A DNA stretch of 35,687 nucleotides from Gallionella sp. (GTDB lineage Bacteria; Pseudomonadota; Gammaproteobacteria; Burkholderiales; Gallionellaceae): contig JABEVF010000059.1 of NCBI GenBank assembly GCA_013043965.1, positions 1-35,687 of the forward strand. Reading direction: 5' to 3'. The notes under the pieces are model-generated. The model did no database searches and had not been told where the DNA came from. It saw nothing but the letters and a program-made list of their open reading frames with translations. Below are positions 13,426 through 21,468 of this stretch, piece by piece (the stretch's first letter is position 1; each line of letters starts with the position of its first letter). The translations under genes and the position numbers were made by a program.

Positions 13426-14412
13426 TCAGTTAAGCGGTTTGCGCGCCCGTAGCAGTATATTTTGGCCCGTGTTCGGCTGCAGGGCTTGCGCGCGATATTC
13501 CTGTGATTCCTTGCGGTAGCCCCACAACAACAGGCCGAGCTGGTCCAGCCATGACAAATTTTTGGCCCGCTGAAGGGTACGGCTCACGCGATATACCACC
13601 GCCGCACCCGCCGAATAGGTGCGCGCCTCGATGACCTCGAAGCCCGCGCGTTGCGTGAGCCGCCGCAGCGACCCGACCGAGAACAGGTGCAGATGCCGGG
13701 GCGCTTCCCAGCCGCGCCAGAACGCGCCGAATCCATTCGCGCCCAGGCTGTCCACGTTGGGTGTGGTCATCACCAGCAAGCCGCCCGGCTTCAGGATGCG
13801 CAGGCATTCGCGCAGCGTGGCGGCGGGATCGTACAGATGCTCGATGGCCTGGCTCATCGTGATCGCATCGAAACTGTTGGCGGGCAGCCCGCATCGCGCG
13901 AGGTCGCCGACGTGGGTCTTGATACCGTAGCGCGCCGTCACTTTTTGGGTCGCCTGTGCATCGAAGTCCGTCCCCTCGACCCGCCAGCCGTGTTTTTTCA
14001 TGCGATTGAGCAAGCGTCCGCCGCCGCAGCCGACATCCAGCAATGTGCCGGTGGGCTCGTTTGCCAAGGTCATAAAACGCAGATAGTCCGCTTCGCGTTT
14101 CAAGCCGTTGCAGATCCACAGCGGCAGCAGACCAAGCCTGATGAGACGGTGCACCAGACTGAGTGCCGCTCGGGCGGCGCGATTGCCGGATTTGCGCGTG
14201 TGCGTGTGGTAGGTGGCATACGCTTTCCACAGCTCATCGGGCGGCGGCGCGGGGTCGAGCCAGCACACCCCGCATTCGGGATTGGCGCAGCGCTGAAATC
14301 CCCATGTGCCGTCGAGATTGCCGTCCGGGTCGGAAATTCCGGTTTGCACAACATTGCCCGCCGAGCCACACAGGGCGCATAAAGGTTGGGGGTTGCTTGT
14401 TATAATCGCCAT
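13426..14412 (-). CDS. Zinc-ribbon class I SAM methyltransferase
   Basis: This 328-aa protein has an N-terminal zinc-ribbon-like segment (C12/C15 in CALC, and C42, C47, C50 in CANPECGVC). A Methyltransf_23-type Rossmann domain follows, with GTLLDVGCGGGRLLNRM (about residues 122-138) as the SAM-binding glycine motif. The acidic residues of EGTDFDAQA, FDAITMSQAIEHLYDP and LKPGGLLVMTTPN come after it. Such proteins methylate sugars or other small substrates in polysaccharide gene clusters. It is transcribed with the GT2 gene 12 bp downstream and diverges from the GT4 operon at 14481. The substrate is not known; methylation of an O-antigen residue is an inference from context. Confidence 0.85.
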   Translation of the reverse strand: MAIITSNPQPLCALCGSAGNVVQTGISDPDGNLDGTWGFQRCANPECGVCWLDPAPPPDELWKAYATYHTHTRKSGNRAARAALSLVHRLIRLGLLPLWICNGLKREADYLRFMTLANEPTGTLLDVGCGGGRLLNRMKKHGWRVEGTDFDAQATQKVTARYGIKTHVGDLARCGLPANSFDAITMSQAIEHLYDPAATLRECLRILKPGGLLVMTTPNVDSLGANGFGAFWRGWEAPRHLHLFSVGSLRRLTQRAGFEVIEARTYSAGAAVVYRVSRTLQRAKNLSWLDQLGLLLWGYRKESQEYRAQALQPNTGQNILLRARKPLN

Positions 14413-14480
14413 GACAGGATGTCGGTCGTATCGTTTGATCCGCCTATTCTAAACGACCCCCTATTTATTTCAGAGGCAGG

Positions 14481-15530
14481 ATGCAAATAATTCACATCGT
14501 GAGGCGTTACGGGCCGGTCGGGGGTATGGAGCGTTACGTCTGGGAGTTGACCTTACAGTTGCGCGACATGGGTCATCTCGTGACGGTGCTCTGCCAGCGT
14601 TGCCATGTCGAAAAGCCTGCCGGGATCCACGTCGTGGAGTTGGGCGAAATAGCGATACGGCCGCGCTGGATCGGCTCGCTGCGCTTTAGTCGCAGGGTCT
14701 CCGCCTGGTTCAAGCGCCACCCGCAGCCGGGCGCGCTGGTACACAGCAATGAGCGCGTGAATGTGCAACACGTGACGACCATACACGGTCCGCCGTTCGC
14801 CACGGTGTTTGAAAAACCCTGGTGGAGATGGATGTCCATACGCGTGCTGATGCAACTCTTGCTGGAGCGGCGCGAACTGCGCAATGCGCGCTTCATCATT
14901 CCGAATTCGCAAATCATCAAACAACAGTTGGCGTATTACTACCCGGGGTTCGCGCACAAGCTGGTCGAGCCGATACTGCCGGGTGTCGCAGCCGGAGCGG
15001 TGCGCGAGCCGCGCAGCGTGCCGCATGATGGCGGCGTGATCGGTTTTGTCGGGCATGAGTGGAAGCGTAAGGGACTGCCCTTCGCGGCGGAGATCGCCGG
15101 ACAACTGCGCCGCACGCGGCCCCGTCTGAGATTCATCGTGATCGGCCCCGAAGCCGCCAAAATACAACATCTGTTTGCCGGTTGGAAAGACGGTTACGAG
15201 TTGTTGGGATGGAGCAAGCAAGCGCATTACGCGCAGTTCGATGTGTTGCTGCATCCCGCGCTGGCCGAGCCATACGGCATGGTCATTTCGGAGGCGATGG
15301 CGGCGCGCGTGCCGGTGGTGATCTCCGAGGTGTGCGGTGCCGCGCCGCAAGTGACGAGCGATGCGGGAGCGGTATTGTCGCTGGATGCGCCGGTGCGGCA
15401 GTGGGTTGCGGCGGTCGAGGCGCAATTGGGCCGCACGGAGCCTCCCCCCGCTTTCGTGCGCGGCTGGGATCTCGTGGCGCGGGAATCTGTGGCTGTTTAT
15501 AACAACGTCAATCTGGGAACGGCAAAATGA
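14481..15530 (+). CDS. GT4 family glycosyltransferase (WaaG-like)
   Basis: This 349-aa GT-B enzyme has the N-terminal glycine-rich loop YGPVGGMERYVWELTLQL and the C-terminal nucleotide-sugar site with the EX7E motif EPYGMVISEAMAARVPVVIS (about residues 263-282), followed by VCGAAPQV. Between them lies a typical hinge, VIGFVGHEWKRKGLPFA, where the lysine-arginine cluster contacts diphosphate. The overall layout resembles the LPS core glucosyltransferase WaaG. Ribosome-site sequence AGAGGCAGG precedes the ATG closely. Its last codons overlap the next gene by 4 bp (ATGA), beginning a three-gene coupled run with a ligase-like protein and a GT2. Confidence 0.88.
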   Translation: MQIIHIVRRYGPVGGMERYVWELTLQLRDMGHLVTVLCQRCHVEKPAGIHVVELGEIAIRPRWIGSLRFSRRVSAWFKRHPQPGALVHSNERVNVQHVTTIHGPPFATVFEKPWWRWMSIRVLMQLLLERRELRNARFIIPNSQIIKQQLAYYYPGFAHKLVEPILPGVAAGAVREPRSVPHDGGVIGFVGHEWKRKGLPFAAEIAGQLRRTRPRLRFIVIGPEAAKIQHLFAGWKDGYELLGWSKQAHYAQFDVLLHPALAEPYGMVISEAMAARVPVVISEVCGAAPQVTSDAGAVLSLDAPVRQWVAAVEAQLGRTEPPPAFVRGWDLVARESVAVYNNVNLGTAK

Positions 15531-16819
15531 GCAGGGTGCATACGCGTTATTTTTTATCGGTCGAGAAGCTCGCCATGTTGCTGCTGCTGGCTTATCCGAC
15601 ATTGATGCTGGCCGTCAAAGGCGGCATGAACGGGGTATTCCTGTTGATGTTGCTGCTCGCCCTGGCGGTGTCGCTAGCGCGGCCGACGGGCCTGCATGCC
15701 GTGGCGTGGCGGCGCGAATGGACGATCTACGCGGCCGCTATGTTTGGGCTGACGGCGGCGATTTTCATCAGCCAAAGCTTTAATCATGATCTGAGCGCGC
15801 ACCCTCACGATGCCGCATCGCGCTACTGGCTGGCAGTCCCGGTGTTTTTGTTATTGCAGCGTCTGGAATTGAAGGTCTTTACGGTGTTGCAATTCGCTTT
15901 TCCGGTGGCGGCCATCACCGGTTTTCTGATGGCGAAGAATCTGGGAGCGTGGGCGGAAAACAGATCGGGGATAGGGACGCTGGATCTGATCCACTTTGGC
16001 GACTTTGAATTGATCCTGGGCGTGCTGTCATTGTTAAGTATGGATTGGTTCGGGCGCGATAGTTTGCCGTTGCGCATCTTGAAAATAGCGGGCCTGCTCG
16101 CAGGGCTGGCCGCCTCGGTCGCCTCCGGTTCGCGCGGCGGCTGGCTGGCGATCCCGGTGTTCATTGCCATCTTCGTGTATTTCAAGGCGTCCGGCATTTC
16201 CTTGAAAATGGTGGTGGCAAGCTTATTGGCGGCATTGCTTGCCATCACGATCACCTATTTCGGGAGCAGCACATTGCAGCAGCGCGCGCACGACTTTGCA
16301 AACGATGTCACTGTATTCGGTAATGGCAATGGCAACCGCGACACCTCCACCGGCATACGCTGGCAGTTATACAAGGCGGCAGTGGAGATATTTTCACACC
16401 ATCCGCTCTTCGGCGTGGGGCCGGAAGGGTTTGCGCGGGAGATGAAACCCATGATGGAGGCGGGCAAGCTCACGCCGCTGGCCGCCGATCTGGGGCGAGG
16501 CGAAGTGCACAACGACATTTTGTCCAAAACTGCGGGCATGGGGGTGTTCGGATTGATCGCGATACTCGCCATCTACTTCGTGCCGTTTGGCTTGTTCTGG
16601 CGGGCGACGAAATCGGCATCGGCCCAAAGCAGACAGGCGGGCATACTGGGTATTGCCTTCGTGAGCGGATTTATCGTGTTCGGGCTGACGGCGGAGATAT
16701 TGAGCCTGACCATGGCGAGTGCGTTCTACAGCTTTACCGTTGCCGTGCTGTTGGCGGCCAGTTACAACATCCATCACGGCGGGCAATTTGCCGGAAAGAA
16801 CAAGGAGCATCATGTTTAG
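15527..16819 (+). CDS. Second O-antigen ligase/polymerase-like membrane protein
   Basis: This 430-aa polytopic membrane protein has about ten hydrophobic segments. The Wzy_C/WaaL signature is DTSTGIRWQLYKAAVEIFSH with HPLFGVGPEGFAREMKP (about residues 268-305), then RGEVHNDILSKTAGMGVFGL, and further membrane helices. Compared with the gene at 9840-11087 it has the same architecture but diverged sequence, so the two are probably not interchangeable. One may be the ligase and the other a polymerase, or they may serve two different glycans. It overlaps both the GT4 (4 bp) and the GT2 (8 bp) genes. Confidence 0.85.
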   Translation: MSRVHTRYFLSVEKLAMLLLLAYPTLMLAVKGGMNGVFLLMLLLALAVSLARPTGLHAVAWRREWTIYAAAMFGLTAAIFISQSFNHDLSAHPHDAASRYWLAVPVFLLLQRLELKVFTVLQFAFPVAAITGFLMAKNLGAWAENRSGIGTLDLIHFGDFELILGVLSLLSMDWFGRDSLPLRILKIAGLLAGLAASVASGSRGGWLAIPVFIAIFVYFKASGISLKMVVASLLAALLAITITYFGSSTLQQRAHDFANDVTVFGNGNGNRDTSTGIRWQLYKAAVEIFSHHPLFGVGPEGFAREMKPMMEAGKLTPLAADLGRGEVHNDILSKTAGMGVFGLIAILAIYFVPFGLFWRATKSASAQSRQAGILGIAFVSGFIVFGLTAEILSLTMASAFYSFTVAVLLAASYNIHHGGQFAGKNKEHHV

Positions 16820-17726
16820 TATCGTCATCCCGAGCTGGAACAATCTTCCCTATCTCAAGCTCTGCGTGGAAAGTGTGCGCAAACACTCCAGGTTCGAGCA
16901 CGAGATTCTGGTGCATCTGAACGACGGTTCGGATGGCTCGCTGGAATGGGTAAAAGCGCAGGGCATCAAATACACGCAGTCGGCGAAAAACGTCGGGGTG
17001 TGCCTGGCGCTCAATCATGTCGTGGTGCAGGCCGCGCACGATTGGGTGCTGTTCATGAACGACGATATGGTGGCCGCGCCCGGTTGGGACACGGCTTTTG
17101 CGGATGCGCTCAAGACCGTGGACACCGACCTCGCGTTGTTTTTCGGCACGCTGATCCAGCCGGAGAACGGTGGTAACGACATCATCATCAAACAGGATTT
17201 CGGCACGTCGCCCGAGACTTTCGATGAGGCGGGATTCTTGCAAAATTTTTCACGGGATGGCCGCGGCGACAAGGACGGCGCGGGGGGGCAGCCGACTTTG
17301 TTCCATAAGAAATGGTGGAACATGGTGGGCGGCTACAGTCTGGAGTTTTCGCCGGGCATGAGCAGCGACGACGATTTGCTGATGAAGTTTTGCGTGGCGG
17401 GTTGCCGTACTTTTCGCATCGTGGGAGCGAGCCGCTTTTATCACTTCGGTTGCAAGAGTACCGGACGCATCAAACACAATCTGGGCGGGCGCATTTTTGT
17501 GATGAAGTGGGGCATCACGCAGATCGAATTTCATCGCCGGTACTTGCCTTCTTTGCGCAAGCCAGATGGCGGCAAGACAGCAAGCAACCCGCACAATTGC
17601 GTGCGCGGCACATGGCTGGGAAAATTGCGCCGTGTCGGATACGCCTTGCGCTACAACTATCCGCTGGAAGGCATCGAGGCATGGGATGCGCTGCCGGGAA
17701 GCGGGGAGTGGACGCAAGGGAATTAG
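16812..17726 (+). CDS. GT2 family glycosyltransferase
   Basis: This 304-aa glycosyltransferase begins MFSIVIPSWNNLPYLKLCVE and keeps the GT-A landmarks HLNDGSDGSLEWVKAQGI, NVGVCLALNHVV and FMNDDMVAAPGWDTAF. The block GGYSLEFSPGMSSDDDLLMK and the FGCKSTGRIKHN segment match the minus-strand paralog at 12574-13413. The start is the ATG at 16812, preceded by AAGGAG; upstream in-frame codons belong to the ligase gene. It has about 25 extra C-terminal residues compared with its paralog. It ends 5 bp before the convergent SGNH gene with no terminator visible. Confidence 0.88.
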   Translation: MFSIVIPSWNNLPYLKLCVESVRKHSRFEHEILVHLNDGSDGSLEWVKAQGIKYTQSAKNVGVCLALNHVVVQAAHDWVLFMNDDMVAAPGWDTAFADALKTVDTDLALFFGTLIQPENGGNDIIIKQDFGTSPETFDEAGFLQNFSRDGRGDKDGAGGQPTLFHKKWWNMVGGYSLEFSPGMSSDDDLLMKFCVAGCRTFRIVGASRFYHFGCKSTGRIKHNLGGRIFVMKWGITQIEFHRRYLPSLRKPDGGKTASNPHNCVRGTWLGKLRRVGYALRYNYPLEGIEAWDALPGSGEWTQGN

Positions 17727-17731
17727 CGCAT

Positions 17732-18736
17732 CTATTGCGGCCCGGTTTGCTGCATGGTTTGGTAGATCGTCTCGCCCATCAATAAATATCCCGTGGTTGA
17801 GAAATGCGTATTGTTCGCGGGATAAAGATCGACAGTCTTCTCTTGAATGGCGTGCCGTGTCATGCGCAGCAGATCGGGCGCGTGGAAACGTCGCCCGGCT
17901 TCGTTCCAGAATTGCTTGTCCGGGTATAGATAGGCCGTGGACTTGTTCGGCACGAACACCCAGGTCGGCGTGATGCCGTGCAGGCGAGCATTCAGTGTCT
18001 CGATGTCCTGCAAGGCAATGGCATCGATTTCTTCAGCCCGGTCTTTAGCCAAGAACAGCGCATCGTTGCAGCGGGCATGGCTGAACAATTCGCAACCGTT
18101 CGTCACGCGCGCCATCTTCACATCGTTGGACATCAGCCAGCTCTTGAAGTCGGGGGAGCGGCTCAACCGTTCATATTGCAAAACGTTCAGTCGCGTTTTG
18201 ATGCCGGTCGACAGTTTGCCGTCATAGTTGCCCCGGTGCACATCGAACGACACGGCGGGCGGGTAGCGCGGTGCATCGGTTTTCGGGTTCGGATGGTATT
18301 GCATGTGCTGGCAGGCGACCGACTTGTTCAAGTCATCCACCAGATTGCGTTCGATGGATTCCAGCACCAGGTATTTCCCAACGAAGCCTTGCGCGCGCAA
18401 CCAGGGCGCAAAGTCGCCGCATATGCCGCGCATGCTGTCCCATGACTCGGTGCGCACCTTCAGTCCTTGCCGCGTCAACACGGTTTGCCAGACACGCCCA
18501 TCGGAAAAACTATCGCCGATGACCAGCACATCGGCCTCTTGCAGGGTGGCCTGCCGCATCCATTTTGCCTCGATGGCGGGCTGCGGTTTGGTCCAGCCGA
18601 ACAAGGATTCCGGCAGCAGGGCCATGCGTGTCAGTTCGCCTTGGAAGGTCGCCAGCGGCAGAAAATAAAAGCCTAGCGCGCCATAGCCGAGCAGTGCGAC
18701 GAATATAAAAACAGAAAAAATCTTCGCGTGTTTCAT
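17732..18736 (-). CDS. SGNH-type lipoprotein-like/periplasmic esterase homologue
   Basis: This 334-aa protein starts with a single hydrophobic segment (about residues 5-27), which predicts a membrane-anchored periplasmic protein. It then shows an SGNH serine block, VLVIGDSFSDGRVW (S76). Near the C-terminus LYPANNTHFSTTGYLLMGE gives the expected histidine (H311), but the acidic residue three before it is replaced by N308. The gene follows the MBOAT gene by one base on the same strand. MBOAT plus SGNH partners (as in alginate O-acetylation, AlgI with AlgJ/AlgX) move an acyl group onto polysaccharide, so a role in O-acylation of the surface glycan is likely. I do not recognise a named subfamily. 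Confidence 0.75.
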   Translation of the reverse strand: MKHAKIFSVFIFVALLGYGALGFYFLPLATFQGELTRMALLPESLFGWTKPQPAIEAKWMRQATLQEADVLVIGDSFSDGRVWQTVLTRQGLKVRTESWDSMRGICGDFAPWLRAQGFVGKYLVLESIERNLVDDLNKSVACQHMQYHPNPKTDAPRYPPAVSFDVHRGNYDGKLSTGIKTRLNVLQYERLSRSPDFKSWLMSNDVKMARVTNGCELFSHARCNDALFLAKDRAEEIDAIALQDIETLNARLHGITPTWVFVPNKSTAYLYPDKQFWNEAGRRFHAPDLLRMTRHAIQEKTVDLYPANNTHFSTTGYLLMGETIYQTMQQTGPQ

Positions 18737-18737
18737 A

Positions 18738-20252
18738 TCAGAACTGGAAGTAGAGGAAAGGGCTGTAGCTGCCGAACTGGTCGATGGCCAGATACAACAT
18801 GGCCAGCACGATAGCCGCTTGCAGCACGACTAGCGCGCTATTGCCGCCGATGAAGCGCAGGCGCGTCGAGTTCGGCAGTAACCATACCCACAGCAATCCG
18901 GGAACCAGCAGGCGCAACAGATCGCGCCCGGACATGTCGGTGACCAGCAGCAGATTGCCATGCTGCACGGCATCAAACGGGATCGGGCGCGCGGCGATAC
19001 CGAACATCGCCTTGAGCAGCGTGACCGCCAGCCCCATGTCGCTGGCGCGGAACACCACCCAGGCCGCGACCACGGCGATAAAGGTGAGTGTGCCGCCTGC
19101 CAATGCACCCAGCCACACCGGTATCCAGCGCAGATATTTTTCGGCGATCAGCTCGCGCCACAGATGGTTGACGGTGAGATACACGCCGTGCAGCGCGCCC
19201 CAGATCACGAACGTCCATCCCGCGCCATGCCACAGTCCGCCCAGCAGCATGGTCGCGAGCAGGTTGAGGTAGCGGCGCGGTTTGCCGTGGCGGTTGCCGC
19301 CCAGCGGGATATACAAATAGTCGCGCAGAAAAACGGACAGCGTGATGTGCCAGCGCCGCCAGAACTCGATGATGCTGGTGGATCGGTACGGCGAATTGAA
19401 ATTGACCGGCAGGCGGATGTTGAACATCAGCGCGATGCCCAGCGCCATGTCGGTGTAGCCGGAGAAATCGAAATAGATCTGCAAGGTGTAGGCCAGCGCG
19501 CCCGACCATGCCTCGTAGATCGTGGGTAATGTGCCCATCGCCATGCCGTGCTGGGTGCCGTCGAAGATGGCGGTGGCGAACGGCGCCAGCGTATCCGCCC
19601 AGAGCACTTTCTTGCACAGCCCCAGCGTGAACAGCAGCAGGCCGGTGGCGACGTTATCCCAGTCGATGCGGTAGGTCGGGGCATGGGCGAACTGCGGCAT
19701 CATGTCTTTGTGATGCAACACCGGCCCGGCGATCAGGTGCGGGAAGTAGGTCACGAACAGCAGGTAATGGATGAAATTGTATTCCTTCACCTTGCCCTGG
19801 TAGGTGTCCACCAGAAACGCGATCTGGGTGAAGGTGAAGAACGAGATGCCCAGCGGCAGAATGATGTTCGCCATCTGCCAGTTCGCACCCGTTACCGTAT
19901 CGATCGCGCTCAAGAAAAAATTCGCGTATTTGTAATAGCCCAGCAACAGCAGGTTGGCGGTGACCGCCAAGATCAACATCTGTTTTTTACTAATCCTGCG
20001 ACACCCGCTTTTCAATTCTGAATCCTGGATTCTGAATCCTGCCTTTCCTATCCACATCCCGAATGCGTAATTGCAAACGATGGAGCCGAGCAACAGGCCG
20101 ACATACGCCGGATTCCAATAGCCGTAAAAGAACAATGACGAGGCCGCCAGCCAGGCGGCGGCATAAGCGCGGTGGATGCGCGCCAGCTGGAAGAACCCCA
20201 GCAGCACGACAGGCAAGAACAAAAATATGAAACCGTAGGAATTGAATAGCAT
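18738..20252 (-). CDS. MBOAT family O-acyltransferase (AlgI-like)
   Basis: This 504-aa multi-pass membrane protein is a membrane-bound O-acyltransferase. It begins MLFNSYGFIFLFLPVVLLGF, and the family landmarks follow: YYKYANFF, ILPLGISFFTFTQIAFLVD, FPHLIAGPVLHHKDMMPQF, SGYTDMALGIALMF and FWRRWHITLSVFLRDYLYIP. LLGGLWHGAGWTFVIWGALHG contains the invariant catalytic histidine. It likely passes acyl groups across the inner membrane for the downstream SGNH protein. Residues about 71-86 (AGFRIQDSELKSGCRR) look foreign to the family and come from a tandem repeat in the DNA. The frame is intact. Confidence 0.92.
   Translation of the reverse strand: MLFNSYGFIFLFLPVVLLGFFQLARIHRAYAAAWLAASSLFFYGYWNPAYVGLLLGSIVCNYAFGMWIGKAGFRIQDSELKSGCRRISKKQMLILAVTANLLLLGYYKYANFFLSAIDTVTGANWQMANIILPLGISFFTFTQIAFLVDTYQGKVKEYNFIHYLLFVTYFPHLIAGPVLHHKDMMPQFAHAPTYRIDWDNVATGLLLFTLGLCKKVLWADTLAPFATAIFDGTQHGMAMGTLPTIYEAWSGALAYTLQIYFDFSGYTDMALGIALMFNIRLPVNFNSPYRSTSIIEFWRRWHITLSVFLRDYLYIPLGGNRHGKPRRYLNLLATMLLGGLWHGAGWTFVIWGALHGVYLTVNHLWRELIAEKYLRWIPVWLGALAGGTLTFIAVVAAWVVFRASDMGLAVTLLKAMFGIAARPIPFDAVQHGNLLLVTDMSGRDLLRLLVPGLLWVWLLPNSTRLRFIGGNSALVVLQAAIVLAMLYLAIDQFGSYSPFLYFQF
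20015..20041. repeat. Tandem 14-bp repeat inside the MBOAT gene
   Basis: ATTCTGAATCCTGG (20015-20028) is followed directly by ATTCTGAATCCTG (20029-20041). It is translated on the minus strand as part of GFRIQDSEL, within a loop of the MBOAT protein. Short tandem units of this kind are normally found between genes. Confidence 0.75.
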
Positions 20253-20365
20253 CGATTATCTTTGTGTCGATGGTCCGGGGCGGCACATGCTGGATGGAAT
20301 AGGTTTCATCTGAATCGCATAAAAATCTGATACGCTATTTTACAGATAAACACTTGGGAACCGTG

Positions 20366-21190
20366 ATGGCTATCTACGCGATAGGCGATGTGCAGGGCTG
20401 CTATACCGAACTGGTGCACCTGTTGGAAAAAATCTCTTTCGATCCGGCGCGGGATCAGCTGTGGCTGGTTGGCGATCTGGTGAATCGCGGCGCGGAATCT
20501 TTGGCGGTGTTGCGCCTGGTGAAGTCGCTGGGGGATAGAGCCATCACCGTGCTTGGCAACCACGATCTGCATCTGCTTGCCGTCGCGGAGGGCGCCACCG
20601 AGAGGCATCCGGGCGACACGCTGGATGAGATTCTGGGTGCGCCGGATTGCGGAGAGTTGCTTGCCTGGTTGCGCAATCAGCGCATGCTGCATGTCGCCGA
20701 TCATTACGTGCTGGTGCATGCCGGACTGTTGCCCGGCTGGACGGTGGCGCGGGCGATGCAGCTGGCCGGCGAGGTGGAACGCGAATTGCGCGGCAACGAC
20801 TATGTGAAATTCCTGGCCCATATGTACGGCAATCAACCGAATGCCTGGCATGACGACTTGACGGGTTATAAACGCATGCGGGTAATCACCAATGCGTTGA
20901 CCCGCATGCGCACCTGCACCCCGCACGGCGAGATGGAATTCAAGTTCAAAGGCGAGCAGCACAGGATTCCGTCGGGCTATATGGCCTGGTTCGATGTGCC
21001 GCAGCGCGCCAGCAAATCGGCTACGGTGATATTCGGGCATTGGTCGGCATTGGGTTTGGTGGTGCAGGATAATCTCATCTCTTTGGATACCGGATGCCTG
21101 TGGGGCGGGCCGTTGACGGCGATACGCCTGGAGGACAGGCGGGTGTTCCAGGTGCCGAGTGTCAATCCCGTCGCGGCCGATCATCATTGA
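20366..21190 (+). CDS. apaH: Symmetrical diadenosine tetraphosphatase
   Basis: This 274-aa metallophosphatase splits Ap4A into two ADP, lowering a stress dinucleotide; ApaH also removes Np4 caps from bacterial RNA. Metal-ligand motifs stand in order: YAIGDVQGCYTEL (D8), LVGDLVNRGAESL, and VLGNHDLHLLAV. Histidines follow in YVLVHAGLLPGW and VIFGHWSALGL. The length is standard for the family. The ATG at 20366 is chosen because it yields MAIYAIGDVQG; an upstream TTG at 20354 is in frame but unlikely. It diverges from the MBOAT gene with 113 bp between, and waaA follows after a repeat-rich gap. Confidence 0.95.
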   Translation: MAIYAIGDVQGCYTELVHLLEKISFDPARDQLWLVGDLVNRGAESLAVLRLVKSLGDRAITVLGNHDLHLLAVAEGATERHPGDTLDEILGAPDCGELLAWLRNQRMLHVADHYVLVHAGLLPGWTVARAMQLAGEVERELRGNDYVKFLAHMYGNQPNAWHDDLTGYKRMRVITNALTRMRTCTPHGEMEFKFKGEQHRIPSGYMAWFDVPQRASKSATVIFGHWSALGLVVQDNLISLDTGCLWGGPLTAIRLEDRRVFQVPSVNPVAADHH

Positions 21191-21217
21191 TCCTGATGCA
21201 CATGAGACCAAGTGTTG

Positions 21218-21245
21218 CGTCATTCCCGCGAAGGCGGGAATGACG
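21218..21245. repeat. REP-like perfect 12-bp inverted repeat
   Basis: CGTCATTCCCGC (21218-21229) and GCGGGAATGACG (21234-21245) pair perfectly around GAAG. This sequence type is a common dispersed intergenic repeat in proteobacteria. It could also stabilise the 3' end of the apaH transcript, since it lies 28 bp after the stop. Confidence 0.75.
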
Positions 21246-21285
21246 TGCTTATGAATTTTTGGGTTAAACCCAGATAATCCATTGG

Positions 21286-21402
21286 CCTGTGGGAGCCCGA
21301 ATTTAGCAGCGACCAGCGATTTGTCGCTTCGTCGATTGCTTATGCAAAGCTATCGGGCGATTCGTTGATAACAATCGCGCAATGAATTGCGCTCCCATCA
21401 GG
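21286..21402. repeat. 117-bp compound hairpin element before waaA
   Basis: The outer arms CCTGTGGGAGC (21286-21296) and GCTCCCATCAGG (21391-21402) pair with one bulge. Two inner hairpins are visible: AGCGAC...GTCGCT near 21310-21331, and GCGCAAT-GA-ATTGCGC at 21377-21392. It looks like a non-autonomous dispersed element or a structured leader upstream of waaA. No transposase-type reading frame is inside. Confidence 0.6.
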
Positions 21403-21468
21403 GGTTCGTGTCCTAACGGATTATTTGGGTTAAAACTGAGTTGCAAAATTAAGAAGGTAAACCAACAT

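Noticed and set aside
12610..13452. 280-codon plus-strand frame opposite the GT2 gene
   Set aside because: It is the antisense shadow of a clear GT2 glycosyltransferase; its composition (Ala, His, Arg, Val rich) is typical of antisense frames in GC-rich DNA.
14553..15602. 349-codon minus-strand frame opposite the GT4 gene
   Set aside because: It is a shadow of the glycosyltransferase; the plus-strand frame carries the EX7E motif and has overlapping neighbours.
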